From positions 1 to 46,798 of the forward strand of contig CAUJET010000222.1 in NCBI GenBank assembly GCA_963169665.1: a stretch of DNA of 46,798 bases. The letters are read 5' to 3'. Under the pieces are notes generated by a model, which searched no databases, was not told the origin of the DNA, and saw nothing but the letters and a program-made list of their open reading frames with translations. Each line of letters starts with the position of its first letter. Within the stretch, counting starts at the first letter, position 1. The position numbers and the translations under genes are program-made. Shown here piece by piece: positions 18,098-26,432 of this stretch. This DNA comes from Actinomycetota bacterium (GTDB taxonomy: Bacteria; Actinomycetota; Acidimicrobiia; Acidimicrobiales; Ilumatobacteraceae).

Positions 18098-19039
18098 ATG
18101 GACCTCGTGCCCGTCGTCGACATCCAGGACCTGCGCAGCACTTCCCTCGCCGCGCTCGACGTCGCGTGTCGCGACCACGGATTCTTCCTCCTCACCGGCC
18201 ACGGCCTCGACGATCTGATCGGGCAGACCTTCGCGGCGGCTCGGCGGTTCTTCGACGCCCCACCGACGGTGAAGGACGCCGTCCGCCGCGACGTCGACAA
18301 CCCGCTCGGGTACAACGACCGCGAGCTCACCAAGCGGCGCCGCGACCACAAGGAGGTGTTCGACTTCGTCGATCCCGAGGATGCCCGCGCCGACCGGCAC
18401 AACCGGTGGCCGGACGGCGTCGACGGCTTCCGCGAGGCGATGGCGACGCACTACGACGCATGCAGCGAGCTGGCGGCGCGCACGTTGCGGCTCGTCCTCG
18501 ACGCGCTCGACCTGCCGCCCGCCGCCGCGGACACGCACCAGGGCGATCGCACCACGTCGAGCATGCGCCTCAACCACTACACGGTCGGCGACCCGGTTCC
18601 CGAGGACGAGCGGGGCCCGCTCGCCGGCCTCGGCGAGGTCGCGCTCGGTCATCACACCGACAGCGGCGTGCTCACCCTGCTCATCCAGGACGACGTCGGC
18701 GGCCTGCAGGCCCACTCCGACGAACACGGCTGGATCGACGTCGAACCGAGGCCGGGCACGATCGTGGTGAACCTCGCCGACTGCATGCAGGTGTGGACCA
18801 ACGATCGCTACCGGGCCGCCCTCCACCGGGTGCAGCCGATGTCGACGTCGACGCGCATGAGCATCCCGTATTTCTCGAACCCGTCGTACGACTGCACGGT
18901 CGAACCGGTCGCCGACGTGGCGGGCGGGCCGGCCCGGTACCGCCCGTTCACGTTCCGCCAGTTCATCGCGGCACGGGGCGCCGACAACTACGCCGACCTC
19001 GGCGCCGAGGACACCCAGATCAGCGACTTCCGCATCTGA
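18098..19039 (+). CDS. 2-oxoglutarate/Fe(II)-dependent oxygenase (isopenicillin N synthase family)
   Basis: The N-terminal DIOX_N pattern (VPVVDIQDLR, CRDHGFFLLTGHGLDD, AARRFFDAP) is followed by the catalytic core with iron ligands HHTDSGVLTLLIQD and RAALHRV, and a 2-oxoglutarate-binding RMSIPYF. The length of 313 residues is normal. ATG at 18098 is preferred to a GTG nine bases upstream because it gives the compact start MDLVPVVDI. Plausible jobs are hydroxylation or desaturation of a small molecule. Confidence 0.93.
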   Translation: MDLVPVVDIQDLRSTSLAALDVACRDHGFFLLTGHGLDDLIGQTFAAARRFFDAPPTVKDAVRRDVDNPLGYNDRELTKRRRDHKEVFDFVDPEDARADRHNRWPDGVDGFREAMATHYDACSELAARTLRLVLDALDLPPAAADTHQGDRTTSSMRLNHYTVGDPVPEDERGPLAGLGEVALGHHTDSGVLTLLIQDDVGGLQAHSDEHGWIDVEPRPGTIVVNLADCMQVWTNDRYRAALHRVQPMSTSTRMSIPYFSNPSYDCTVEPVADVAGGPARYRPFTFRQFIAARGADNYADLGAEDTQISDFRI

Positions 19040-19058
19040 ACTCCGGCCTCGGACCCGT

Positions 19059-19688
19059 GTGTCCGCGGGTCGTGCGCCTCTGGTCGCCGTCGATCTCGAC
19101 GCTCACGCTGGTCTCGTGCGCAGGACGAGGGTGTTGGTGGTGCTGATCGCAGCGACCGCGGTGCTGATCGCCGTGCTCGCGTGGGCGACGTGGGCGTTCG
19201 ACCGGACGGGCCTCGCGTTCGCCTTCGTCGTGGTGTGGGCGCCGATGACCTGGCTCGGCACCATCGGCAGGGTCGTCACGCCACGGCTCCCCGACCGCTG
19301 GCACGAGCTGCGCGGGTTCGAGCTCGACGGTCGGCTGTACGAACGCCTCGGGGTGCGGATCGTGAAGCGGTTGCTGCGTCGTGGGCCGCTCGCGGCGTTC
19401 AACCCACACCTCCACCTGCCTGCGGAGCGCACCCCGCAGCAGCTCGCGCAGCTCGACCAGCGCATGCGGGACGCCGAGGCGAGCCACGCCATTCTCCTGT
19501 TCGTCACGCTCACCGCGGCCGTCGTGTCGGCGGCCGAGCTCCGGTGGGCGACCGCTGCGTGGATCCTGTCGTTCGACGTCCTGCTCAACGGATACCCGGT
19601 GATGCTGCAGCGCTACAACCGCGCGCTGCTGCGCCGGCGATTCGGTGCGACGAGTCGGACCCGCCGAGCCGGGGAAGCCGGCGGCTAA
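19059..19688 (+). CDS. CrtO-type glycosyl-carotenoid acyltransferase-like membrane protein
   Basis: 209 residues with two N-terminal helices (about 24-42 and 50-68) and a C-terminal pair. RLYERLGVRIVKRLLRRG and the closing VLLNGYPVMLQRYNRALL resemble the glycosyl-4,4'-diaponeurosporenoate acyltransferase (CrtO) family of staphyloxanthin synthesis. In this genome no carotenoid genes are near, so the acceptor is open. The start is GTG at 19059, 19 bases after the oxygenase stop; GTG at 19116 would remove 19 polar residues and is equally possible. Confidence 0.7.
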   Translation: MSAGRAPLVAVDLDAHAGLVRRTRVLVVLIAATAVLIAVLAWATWAFDRTGLAFAFVVVWAPMTWLGTIGRVVTPRLPDRWHELRGFELDGRLYERLGVRIVKRLLRRGPLAAFNPHLHLPAERTPQQLAQLDQRMRDAEASHAILLFVTLTAAVVSAAELRWATAAWILSFDVLLNGYPVMLQRYNRALLRRRFGATSRTRRAGEAGG

Positions 19689-20080
19689 GGAAGATTCGGG
19701 CGTTCGCCGACGATCGTGCGATCGCCGAGCGGCTCGGACAGCTCGACCGTGAACGGCGTGTCGGGATTGCTCGGACACTCCACATCGCCACCGACTGCAC
19801 GGACGCCGACATCGATGTCGATCGCATCGGCGCCGTACACGACCTCGACGACGATGCGACCCTCCGCCGACCGGCCGGACGCACACTCGACCTCGTTGAC
19901 GACGATCGGCACCTCGCGACTCGTCGGCCCGAGTGACGCCCCCTCGGCGACCCACCAGCGGGCCGGAACGGCGGCGCCGAGATCGTCGTCGAGCACCGCG
20001 ACGAGCGCACCCACGACCACCCCGGCCGCGGCGAACGCCACGAACACCTCGGCCCATCGCGGCAGCGGATCGACCATCAT
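19685..20080 (-). CDS. hypothetical protein with N-terminal membrane anchor
   Basis: 131 residues: a helix at about 10-30 (WAEVFVAFAAAGVVVGALVAVL) and then an exported-looking beta-rich domain (VPIVVNEVECASGRSAEGRIVVEVVYG) with two cysteines that could form a disulphide. No family is recognised. ATG at 20080 or 20077 are both possible. Its stop overlaps that of the CrtO-like gene tail to tail (CTAA). It begins 13 bases after the LD-carboxypeptidase stop, so it is likely cotranscribed. Confidence 0.65.
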   Translation of the reverse strand: MMVDPLPRWAEVFVAFAAAGVVVGALVAVLDDDLGAAVPARWWVAEGASLGPTSREVPIVVNEVECASGRSAEGRIVVEVVYGADAIDIDVGVRAVGGDVECPSNPDTPFTVELSEPLGDRTIVGERPNLP

Positions 20081-20093
20081 CCCGCCGGACCGT

Positions 20094-21122
20094 TCATTCG
20101 ACGGCCGGTTCGAGCAGACGGAACGTCCGAGCGCGCGGGTCGAGTTCGGCGGTGACGCCGAGCGGCAGGATCCACTGCGGATCGGTGTGTCCGAAGTCGA
20201 GGTTGGTGGCGATGACGACGTCCGAGGCACCGAACTCGTCGACGACGACCGAGCACACCACTTCGTCGAGCTCGTGCTTCTGGGCGTCGGTGTAGCCGCG
20301 GGCACGGCCGAGGGCGAGCCCGACGATGCGGTCGAACACACCCTGCACGCCGTAGTTGAACAGCCAGTACCGCACCTGACCGACGGTCGGCCGGTCCTCG
20401 GAGGTCTCGAGGAACAGGATCCTGCCGGTCCACCACTCGGGCGACGGCCAGTACTGCGAACCCTTCAAGAACTCGAGCACCTCGATACAGCCACCGACGA
20501 GTGGTCCGCTCACGGCGTGCTCGCCGTTCAGCCAGCGCCAGCCGTCGTGGGGCCGCAGCGGTCCGACCGCGGCGGGGTCGTCCGTCGTGCTCCAGTCGAC
20601 GTACGAGTCCACCCAGTGCGGGAAGGGGCGGTACTCGTAGGTCGGGGTCGGCTCGAACAGGATCGACCGCAGGTGCTCGTCGAAGCCAGCGAACCGGGCC
20701 GACTGGGCGAAGCCCGCCATCACCGCAGGACCGTTGAACGTGACCAGTCCCAGCTGGTGTGCGAACAGCAGCTGGGTCGCAGTGTCGGAGTACCCCATGA
20801 ACACCTTGGGGTTCGACCTGATCACGTCAGGGTCGAGGAACGGCAGGATCCGCGCGGAGTCGTCACCGCCGATCGACGCCACGATCGCGTTCACCGACGG
20901 GTCCGCGAACGCGGCGTTGAGGTCTGCCGCTCTGCCGCGTGGATCCGCGCGCAGGTCGCCGGCCGACCGCCGTGTGCCCGGGTACTCGCGCACGACGAGT
21001 CCGAGCCGCTCGAGCGCCTCCACGCCCGCCTGGTGGACCGCAGGGAAGGTGTGCGGTCCGCCCCACGACGTGGACACGACCGCCACGGTGTCTCCAGCGG
21101 TCAGGCGAGCCGGTCGTTGCAC
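20094..21122 (-). CDS. LD-carboxypeptidase / MccF-type serine peptidase (S66)
   Basis: S66 enzymes trim the L,D-bond of murein tetrapeptides or inactivate microcin C-like compounds. The nucleophile motif FMGYSDTATQLL, the N-terminal DTVAVVSTSWGGP and ASIGGDDSARILPFLD, and GPLVGGCIEVLEFLKGSQYWP all match. The larger insert with PHWVDSYVDWSTTDD is typical of the MccF-like branch. GTG at 21122 gives MQRPARLTAGDTVAVVS, the usual start; an ATG at 21167 would add 15 arginine-rich residues. The real substrate cannot be settled from sequence. Confidence 0.9.
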   Translation of the reverse strand: MQRPARLTAGDTVAVVSTSWGGPHTFPAVHQAGVEALERLGLVVREYPGTRRSAGDLRADPRGRAADLNAAFADPSVNAIVASIGGDDSARILPFLDPDVIRSNPKVFMGYSDTATQLLFAHQLGLVTFNGPAVMAGFAQSARFAGFDEHLRSILFEPTPTYEYRPFPHWVDSYVDWSTTDDPAAVGPLRPHDGWRWLNGEHAVSGPLVGGCIEVLEFLKGSQYWPSPEWWTGRILFLETSEDRPTVGQVRYWLFNYGVQGVFDRIVGLALGRARGYTDAQKHELDEVVCSVVVDEFGASDVVIATNLDFGHTDPQWILPLGVTAELDPRARTFRLLEPAVE

Positions 21123-21355
21123 CACGCCACCAGTGTCCCATTCCCGACGTCGCCATCGCAGCGACATTCCAGGTCATCGTGTGACACCCCGTCGGCAGGC
21201 TCGTGGTGTCGGTTCGTCGGGCGTGCCCTGACTTCGGTGTCACACCCTGTTCCTAGGATCGTCGCAGTCGTTCCGTGTTCCCCCGGGACGTGATCGGGAC
21301 CCTTCGGGTTCCCTCGTATCACCGTTGAACCGCACCTGAGTTCGGGCGTCGGGGG

Positions 21356-21361
21356 AAGGAG
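21356..21361 (+). promoter_or_regulatory. ribosome binding site of the DUF222/HNH gene
   Basis: AAGGAG lies seven bases before ATG 21369 but only one base before the GTG at 21363, so it selects the ATG. Confidence 0.6.
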
Positions 21362-21368
21362 CGTGCGC

Positions 21369-22698
21369 ATGTCCACGGTCGTCGACGATCCCATCGTGGA
21401 TCCACCGGAGGTCTCCGACGAGGAGATCCTGTCGCGCTGTCGCGAGATCGAGGTGGCGCGGCGGGCGATGCTCGCCGAGCACGTCACGTTGTTGCGCGAG
21501 TTGGAGAAGCGGAAGCTGTACGACGCGGACGGCCACCGTGACCTCGCCGGCTACGGGCGGGCGGAGTTCCGGTGGGCCGACCGAGACGCCAAGGCACACC
21601 GCGATCTCGAGCGGCTCTGCCGTTCGTGTCCGCAGGTGCTCGACGCGCTCACGGTCGGCCATGTCGGCAGCGCGCAGGTGTTCCTGCTCGCACGATTGGC
21701 TCGCGCGCCGCGTGTGGGGATCTCTGTGGCGGAGCAGATCGACGACTTCCTCGATCACGCCGCGAAGCTGTCGTTCCTGGCGTTCGAGCAGTACGTGATC
21801 GCCTGGAAGTGCCTCATGGATCAGGACGGGCCCGACCCCGACCGAGCGCACCGGAACCGCAAGGCCAGCCTCGGGCAGACCGGGCTCACCGGCAAGTTCG
21901 ACGTGGAAGGACCCGCGAGTGATCACGTCAGGTTGAAGGCGATGCTCGCCCATTTCGAGGAGATCGAGTTCCACCGCGACTGGGCCGTCGCCAAAGCCAT
22001 CCACGGCGACGACGTCTCCGTCGACAAGCTCGCCCGCACCGCCACCCAACGCCGCTACGACGCCTTCCAAGAACTCCTCCGCCACGTGACCCTGCCGAAG
22101 ATGGTCGACCCCGACCTCCAAGACGACGAGACCGGCGAGACCGGCGAGACCGGCGAGACGGTCGATGAGAGCCCGGAACCGGATGGACCCGTCACCACGG
22201 TGCTGAACATCGTGATCGACGCCGAATCGGCGGTGCACGGGTTGGAGCAGTTGCTCGGGATCTCGTCGATGGCACCGGTCAGGTCGCCGTTCGGACCCGA
22301 TCGGGCGTTCTGCCAGACCTGCGACGGCGACCCCATCGCCCTCCGCGACGCGGTGCTCGCCGGCTTGGCCGGCAAGATCCGGATCGTGCTGCGCGGCAAG
22401 GACGGGTTGCCGACCGCGATGTCGTCCGCACAACGGTTGTTCACCGGCGCCAACCGCGATGCGGTCCTCATGACCGCAACGCATTGCACCGACGACGGGT
22501 GCATCGTCCCCGCCACCAAGTGCCAGACCGACCACCTGCAACCCGCCTCAGGGGGAGACCTGTGTCTGCAACGGCGGACTCGCCTGCGGGCACCACAACC
22601 GATGGCGCTACCTCGCCAAGGTCAAGGTCCGACGACTCGCCGACGGGATCATCGCCACCTTCCGACCCGACGGATCCCGCATCGCGCCACCTCTCTGA
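21369..22698 (+). pseudogene. DUF222/HNH endonuclease (13E12 type), single-base frameshift
   Basis: These actinobacterial proteins join a DUF222 region to a C-terminal HNH nuclease domain; their role is unsettled. DUF222-like helices run from the start (DEEILSRCREIEVARRAMLAEH) through ELEKRKLYDADGHRDLAGYG. The nuclease begins THCTDDGCIVPATKCQTDHLQP and then loses frame at a run of five G (22551-22555). Dropping one G restores the expected ETCVCNGGLACGHHNRW and continues to a TGA at 22698. Without that correction the frame wanders into the neighbouring gene. Either the gene is broken or the G run is miscounted. A 9-base tandem repeat at 22128 encodes GETGETGET. Confidence 0.85.
22128..22154 (+). 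repeat. three tandem copies of GAGACCGGC
   Basis: Three perfect 9-base units inside the DUF222/HNH gene, followed by a degenerate fourth (GAGACGGTC). They encode Gly-Glu-Thr repeats in an acidic linker. In-frame copy-number change would alter only linker length. Confidence 0.8.
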
Positions 22699-22767
22699 CC
22701 CGACCACGCACCGAACCCGGCGACGACGAGGCCCTGCAGGGCCCACACGAACACGCCCCGACCGGGG

Positions 22768-23676
22768 TCAGGAGTCGGCCAGCAACCGGTCGCGCACCTC
22801 GGCGAGGCTGCGCACACCGTCGGCGCCTACGCCACAGCAGCCGCCGATCAGGCGGGCACCGAGGGCCACCCACTCCCCCGCCCTGGTGGCCACGTGATCG
22901 TCGCCGTCACCGATCCAGCACTTCGCCTCGGCATCCCAGGCGCGCCCGTGGTTCGGGTACACGACGAACGGCAGGTCGGTGCGCTCGCGGGCGGCCACCA
23001 ACAGCGACGTCACGTGTCGCGGGTCGGTGCAGTTGAGCCCGATCGCCACCAGGTTGGCGGCTCCCTGCACCGCAGCGATGGCGTCACCGATCGGCTCGCC
23101 GCCGCAGGTGGTTCGCTGGTCGGCGCACGTGAAGGTGAGCCACGCCGGTGGCGAGCCGATCCGGCGCAGTTCGTCGAGCACGATCTCGGCCTCGGCGACG
23201 GTGGGGATGGTCTCGACGGCGAACACGTCGGCACCGGTGTCGGCCAGGATCTCGAGCCGTTTCCGATGGAACGCACGGACGTCGGCCCACGAGGCGGCGT
23301 AGTCGCCGCGGTACTCGCTGCCATCGGCCAGGTACGCGCCGTACGGGCCGATCGACGCGGCGACGAACGCAGCGCCCGATCGGCGGGCGAGCTCGGTCGT
23401 CGAGGCGAGCGCAGCGGCCGCCGCCGCACGATCGAGCCCGGCACGTTCGAAGCCGTCGACGCTCGCCTGGTAGCTCGAACTGATCACCACGTCGGCGCCG
23501 GCGTCGACGAAACGGCGATGCGCCGCAACGATCACCTCGGGGCGATCGATCACGAGTTGCGCCGTCCACAGCGCACCATCGGGATGGTGCCCGAGCTCCT
23601 CGAGCGACGTCGACAGCCCGCCGTCGACGACGGTGAACGGCTCGCGCAACAGCCGCGGCACGACGACGCCCGTCAT
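22768..23676 (-). CDS. mmuM: homocysteine S-methyltransferase
   Basis: The 302-residue barrel enzyme transfers a methyl group, usually from S-methylmethionine, to homocysteine to make methionine. Zinc ligands are visible in AIGLNCTDPRHV and IGGCCGVGADGV. The N-terminal VVDGGLSTSLEELGH and VISSSYQASVDGF match the family. The start, ATG at 23676, overlaps the hisF stop by four bases, making it the last gene of the his operon despite its different pathway. It converges on the DUF222/HNH gene with 69 bases between stops. Confidence 0.93.
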   Translation of the reverse strand: MTGVVVPRLLREPFTVVDGGLSTSLEELGHHPDGALWTAQLVIDRPEVIVAAHRRFVDAGADVVISSSYQASVDGFERAGLDRAAAAAALASTTELARRSGAAFVAASIGPYGAYLADGSEYRGDYAASWADVRAFHRKRLEILADTGADVFAVETIPTVAEAEIVLDELRRIGSPPAWLTFTCADQRTTCGGEPIGDAIAAVQGAANLVAIGLNCTDPRHVTSLLVAARERTDLPFVVYPNHGRAWDAEAKCWIGDGDDHVATRAGEWVALGARLIGGCCGVGADGVRSLAEVRDRLLADS

Positions 23677-24452
23677 CGATGCGACGCGGGCACCGGCCGC
23701 ACGGTGACGCCGGCGGCCGCCATCGCCGCCTTCGCGTCGGCGATGCGGTGCTCGCCGAAGTGGAAGATGCTCGCCGCGAGCACACCGGTGGCGCCGCCCT
23801 GTAGGACGCCCTCCGCCAGATGGTCGAGCGTGCCGACGCCGCCACTGGCGATCACCGGCACGCCGACGGCGTCGGTGACCGCGCGGGTGAGCTGCAGGTC
23901 GAACCCTTCGCGGGTGCCGTCACGGTCCATCGACGTGAGCAGGATCTCGCCGGCGCCCAGCGTCGTGGCCTCCACGGCCCACGCGATCGCATCGATGCCC
24001 GTGGGCGTGCGACCGCCGTGCAGGTACACCTCGAACCCCGAGCCGTCGACACGGCGCTTGGCGTCGATCGCACACACGACGCACTGCGCACCGAACTCGG
24101 CAGCGATCTCGCGGATGAGCTCCGGCCGCTGCACGGCTGCGGTGTTGACACTCACCTTGTCGGCACCGGCGCGCAGCATCGACCGCGCATCGTCGACCGA
24201 CCGGATGCCACCGCCGACGGTGAACGGGATGAACACCTCCTCGGCCGTGCGCGACACCACGTCGATCATCGTGCGACGGCCGTCGCTCGACGCGGTGATG
24301 TCGAGGAACACGAGTTCGTCGGCGCCCTCGCGGTCGTAGAACTCCGCCATCTCCACCGGATCGCCGGCGTCGCGGAGGTCGACGAAGTTGACGCCCTTGA
24401 CGACCCGACCGTCGGTGACGTCGAGACACGGGATCACACGCGACACCCTCAT
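23673..24452 (-). CDS. hisF: imidazole glycerol phosphate synthase, cyclase subunit
   Basis: HisF closes the imidazole ring using ammonia from HisH. The 259-residue barrel has the conserved start VSRVIPCLDVTDGRVVKGVNF with catalytic Asp11, the second aspartate in DAKRRVDGSGFEVYLHGG / LLTSMDRDGTREGFDL, and phosphate-binding GGGIRSVDDAR and SGGVGTLDH. ATG at 24452 overlaps the hisA stop by four bases. Its own stop overlaps the mmuM start the same way. Confidence 0.98.
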   Translation of the reverse strand: MRVSRVIPCLDVTDGRVVKGVNFVDLRDAGDPVEMAEFYDREGADELVFLDITASSDGRRTMIDVVSRTAEEVFIPFTVGGGIRSVDDARSMLRAGADKVSVNTAAVQRPELIREIAAEFGAQCVVCAIDAKRRVDGSGFEVYLHGGRTPTGIDAIAWAVEATTLGAGEILLTSMDRDGTREGFDLQLTRAVTDAVGVPVIASGGVGTLDHLAEGVLQGGATGVLAASIFHFGEHRIADAKAAMAAAGVTVRPVPASHR

Positions 24453-25195
24453 GCCGGCACACCTCCATCCGAGCCGAGACCACGCAGCGCCGACACGCCG
24501 TCGGCGACCGTGAACCGGCCCTCGTACAACGCCTTGCCGGTGATGACGCCGGCGATGCCCGGCACGCGGCCGAGCTCGACGACGTCGGCGAGCGTGGCCA
24601 CACCACCGCTCGCGATCACCGGGATGCGGGTCGCACGCGCCGCGGCGCTGAGCCCCTCGACGTCGGGACCCTGCAGCATGCCGTCGCGGCCGATGTCGGT
24701 GATCACGAACGCCGCCGCGGTGGGGAACCAGCCGAGCGCGTCGAACAGCTGCACGCCGCTCCCCTCGGTCCATCCGTGCACGGCGAGCTCACCGGCTCGG
24801 TGGTCGAGACCGACGGCGACGGCGACGATCTCGGACGCGTCGGCCACGAGCTGCGGGTCGCGGACCGCAGCCGACCCCATGACCACCCGGGCGACGCCGG
24901 CATCGGCGAGCACCTCGGCATCGGCGACCGTGCGCACGCCGCCACCGGTCTGCACCTTGGCGCGACCGTTCACGGCGTGGGCGATGGCCGCCACCACGTG
25001 ACGGTTCTCTGGCGAGCCCGAACGTGCCGCGTCGAGATCGACCACGTGGATCCACGTCGCGCCCTGGTCGGCGAACGACGCGGCAACCGCAACGGGGTCG
25101 TCGCCGTACTGGGTCTCCTGGTCGTAGTCGCCCTGCAGGAGACGCACCACGCGACCGCCTCGCAGGTCGATGGCCGGGTACAGCTCGGCGGTCAT
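24449..25195 (-). CDS. hisA: ProFAR isomerase
   Basis: The 248-residue barrel isomerises the ribosyl chain of ProFAR. Motifs are YPAIDLRGGRVVRLLQGDY with catalytic Asp, HVVDLDAARSG, QTGGGVRTVADAE, FVITDIGRDGMLQGPD and ASGGVATLADV. Some actinobacteria use this protein (PriA) for the TrpF reaction too. The QGDYDQETQYG segment looks more like ordinary HisA, and no trpF is visible here, so dual use is undecided. Both ends overlap neighbours by four bases. Confidence 0.97.
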   Translation of the reverse strand: MTAELYPAIDLRGGRVVRLLQGDYDQETQYGDDPVAVAASFADQGATWIHVVDLDAARSGSPENRHVVAAIAHAVNGRAKVQTGGGVRTVADAEVLADAGVARVVMGSAAVRDPQLVADASEIVAVAVGLDHRAGELAVHGWTEGSGVQLFDALGWFPTAAAFVITDIGRDGMLQGPDVEGLSAAARATRIPVIASGGVATLADVVELGRVPGIAGVITGKALYEGRFTVADGVSALRGLGSDGGVPA

Positions 25196-25842
25196 GCCCG
25201 CACCGACCCGGCGAGACGGACGAAGTTGGAGAGCAGCGCGAGGCCCGATTCGCCCGACTTCTCCGGGTGGAACTGGGTGGCGAACACGTTGTCGCGCCGG
25301 AACGCCGCGTTGACGATGCCGCCGTACTCACACGTGGCGGCCACCGCCGCGGGGTCGGTCGGCACGCCGTGCAGCGAATGCACGAAATACACCCAGGGAG
25401 ACTCGCCGAGCCCGGCGAACATCGGGTCGTCGGCGTGCTGTGCCGACACGGTGAGCTGGTTCCACTGCATCTGCGGCCGGGGCAGCTCGGCGCTCAGCCA
25501 GCGCACGGTGCCACCGATGACGCCGAGGCCCTGCGCGTGCGGGTCCTCCTCGCTGCCGTCGAACAGCATCTGCATCCCGACGCAGATGCCGAGGAACGGT
25601 CGTCCGGACGCCACGGCGCGGTGCACCTCGTCCTCCAGACCTGCGGCGCGCAGGGCGTCCATGCACGCACCGAAGGCGCCCACACCGGGCAGCACGACGG
25701 CGTCGGCCGCGGCGATCACCTCGTGGTCGGCCGTGAGCACGGCGTCGGCACCGCAGTGCTCGAGCGCCTTCTGCGCCGAACGCAGGTTGCCGATTCCGTA
25801 GTCGAGCACGGCGAGCCGGGGCGCGCCCGCACCCGAGTTCAC
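25192..25842 (-). CDS. hisH: imidazole glycerol phosphate synthase, glutamine amidotransferase subunit
   Basis: HisH hydrolyses glutamine and passes ammonia to HisF. The 216-residue class-I amidotransferase shows LDYGIGNLRSAQKALEH, the oxyanion strand LPGVGAFGACMDAL, the nucleophile FLGICVGMQMLF (Cys87) and the His-Glu pair FATQFHPEKSGESG. GTG at 25842 overlaps the hisB stop by four bases (GTGA). The frame continues upstream only through hisB. Confidence 0.97.
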   Translation of the reverse strand: MNSGAGAPRLAVLDYGIGNLRSAQKALEHCGADAVLTADHEVIAAADAVVLPGVGAFGACMDALRAAGLEDEVHRAVASGRPFLGICVGMQMLFDGSEEDPHAQGLGVIGGTVRWLSAELPRPQMQWNQLTVSAQHADDPMFAGLGESPWVYFVHSLHGVPTDPAAVAATCEYGGIVNAAFRRDNVFATQFHPEKSGESGLALLSNFVRLAGSVRA

Positions 25843-26432
25843 AGCACGCCCTTGGTGCTCGGGAGCGAACTGCCCTCGACCCGCACCGCGTCGCGCAGGC
25901 AGCGGCCGAGGCCCTTGAACGTCGCCTCGATGATGTGGTGCACGTTGCGGCCGCGCACGAGCGACACGTGGAGGGTGATGCCGGCCGCGGTGGCGAACGA
26001 CGACACCGCGTGCTCGGCGAGCTGCGGATCGAACGGCGGGTTGCCGAGCGGCAGGCACTCGGGCATCTCCACCTCCCACACCATGAACGGGCGGCCGGAC
26101 AGGTCGAGTGCGACGTCGACGAGCGCCTCGTCGAGCGGATAGCGGCCGCTCGCGAATCGACGCACGCCGACCTTGTCGCCGACCGCCTCGCGAAAGGCCT
26201 CGCCGAGCGCGATCGCGACGTCCTCGACGGTGTGGTGGGTGTCGATGTGGAGGTCGCCGGTGGCCGTGATGTTCAGGTCGAAACCGCCGTGCTTGCCCAC
26301 CTGCTCGAGCATGTGGTCGTAGAACGGGATGCCGGTCGACGCGTGCGCCTCGCCGGTGCCGTCGAGATCGAGGTGCAGCTCGATCGAGGTCTCCTTGGTC
26401 ACCCGGGTGCGGCTGGCCGCGCGTGCGCTCAT
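25839..26432 (-). CDS. hisB: imidazoleglycerol-phosphate dehydratase
   Basis: The 197-residue monofunctional enzyme dehydrates imidazoleglycerol phosphate. The two manganese-binding repeats are visible: FYDHMLEQVGKHGGFDL with DTHHTVEDVAIALGEA, and SGRPFMVWEVEMP with AEHAVSSFA and RNVHHIIEATFKGLGR. No phosphatase domain is fused. The start, ATG at 26432, overlaps the hisC stop by four bases. Confidence 0.97.
   Translation of the reverse strand: MSARAASRTRVTKETSIELHLDLDGTGEAHASTGIPFYDHMLEQVGKHGGFDLNITATGDLHIDTHHTVEDVAIALGEAFREAVGDKVGVRRFASGRYPLDEALVDVALDLSGRPFMVWEVEMPECLPLGNPPFDPQLAEHAVSSFATAAGITLHVSLVRGRNVHHIIEATFKGLGRCLRDAVRVEGSSLPSTKGVL

Noticed and set aside
16423..19146. 907-codon open frame across three genes
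   Set aside because: It runs antisense to the aldo/keto reductase and hydrolase, then through the 2OG oxygenase in a wrong frame; no protein resemblance.
21292..21319. Terminator-like hairpin GGGACCC-TTC-GGGTTCCC before the DUF222/HNH gene
   Set aside because: The stem needs a bulge, has no T run and lies in a promoter region; too weak to list as a feature.
22128..22154. CRISPR or regulatory repeat
   Set aside because: Only three 9-base in-frame units without spacers; a protein linker repeat.
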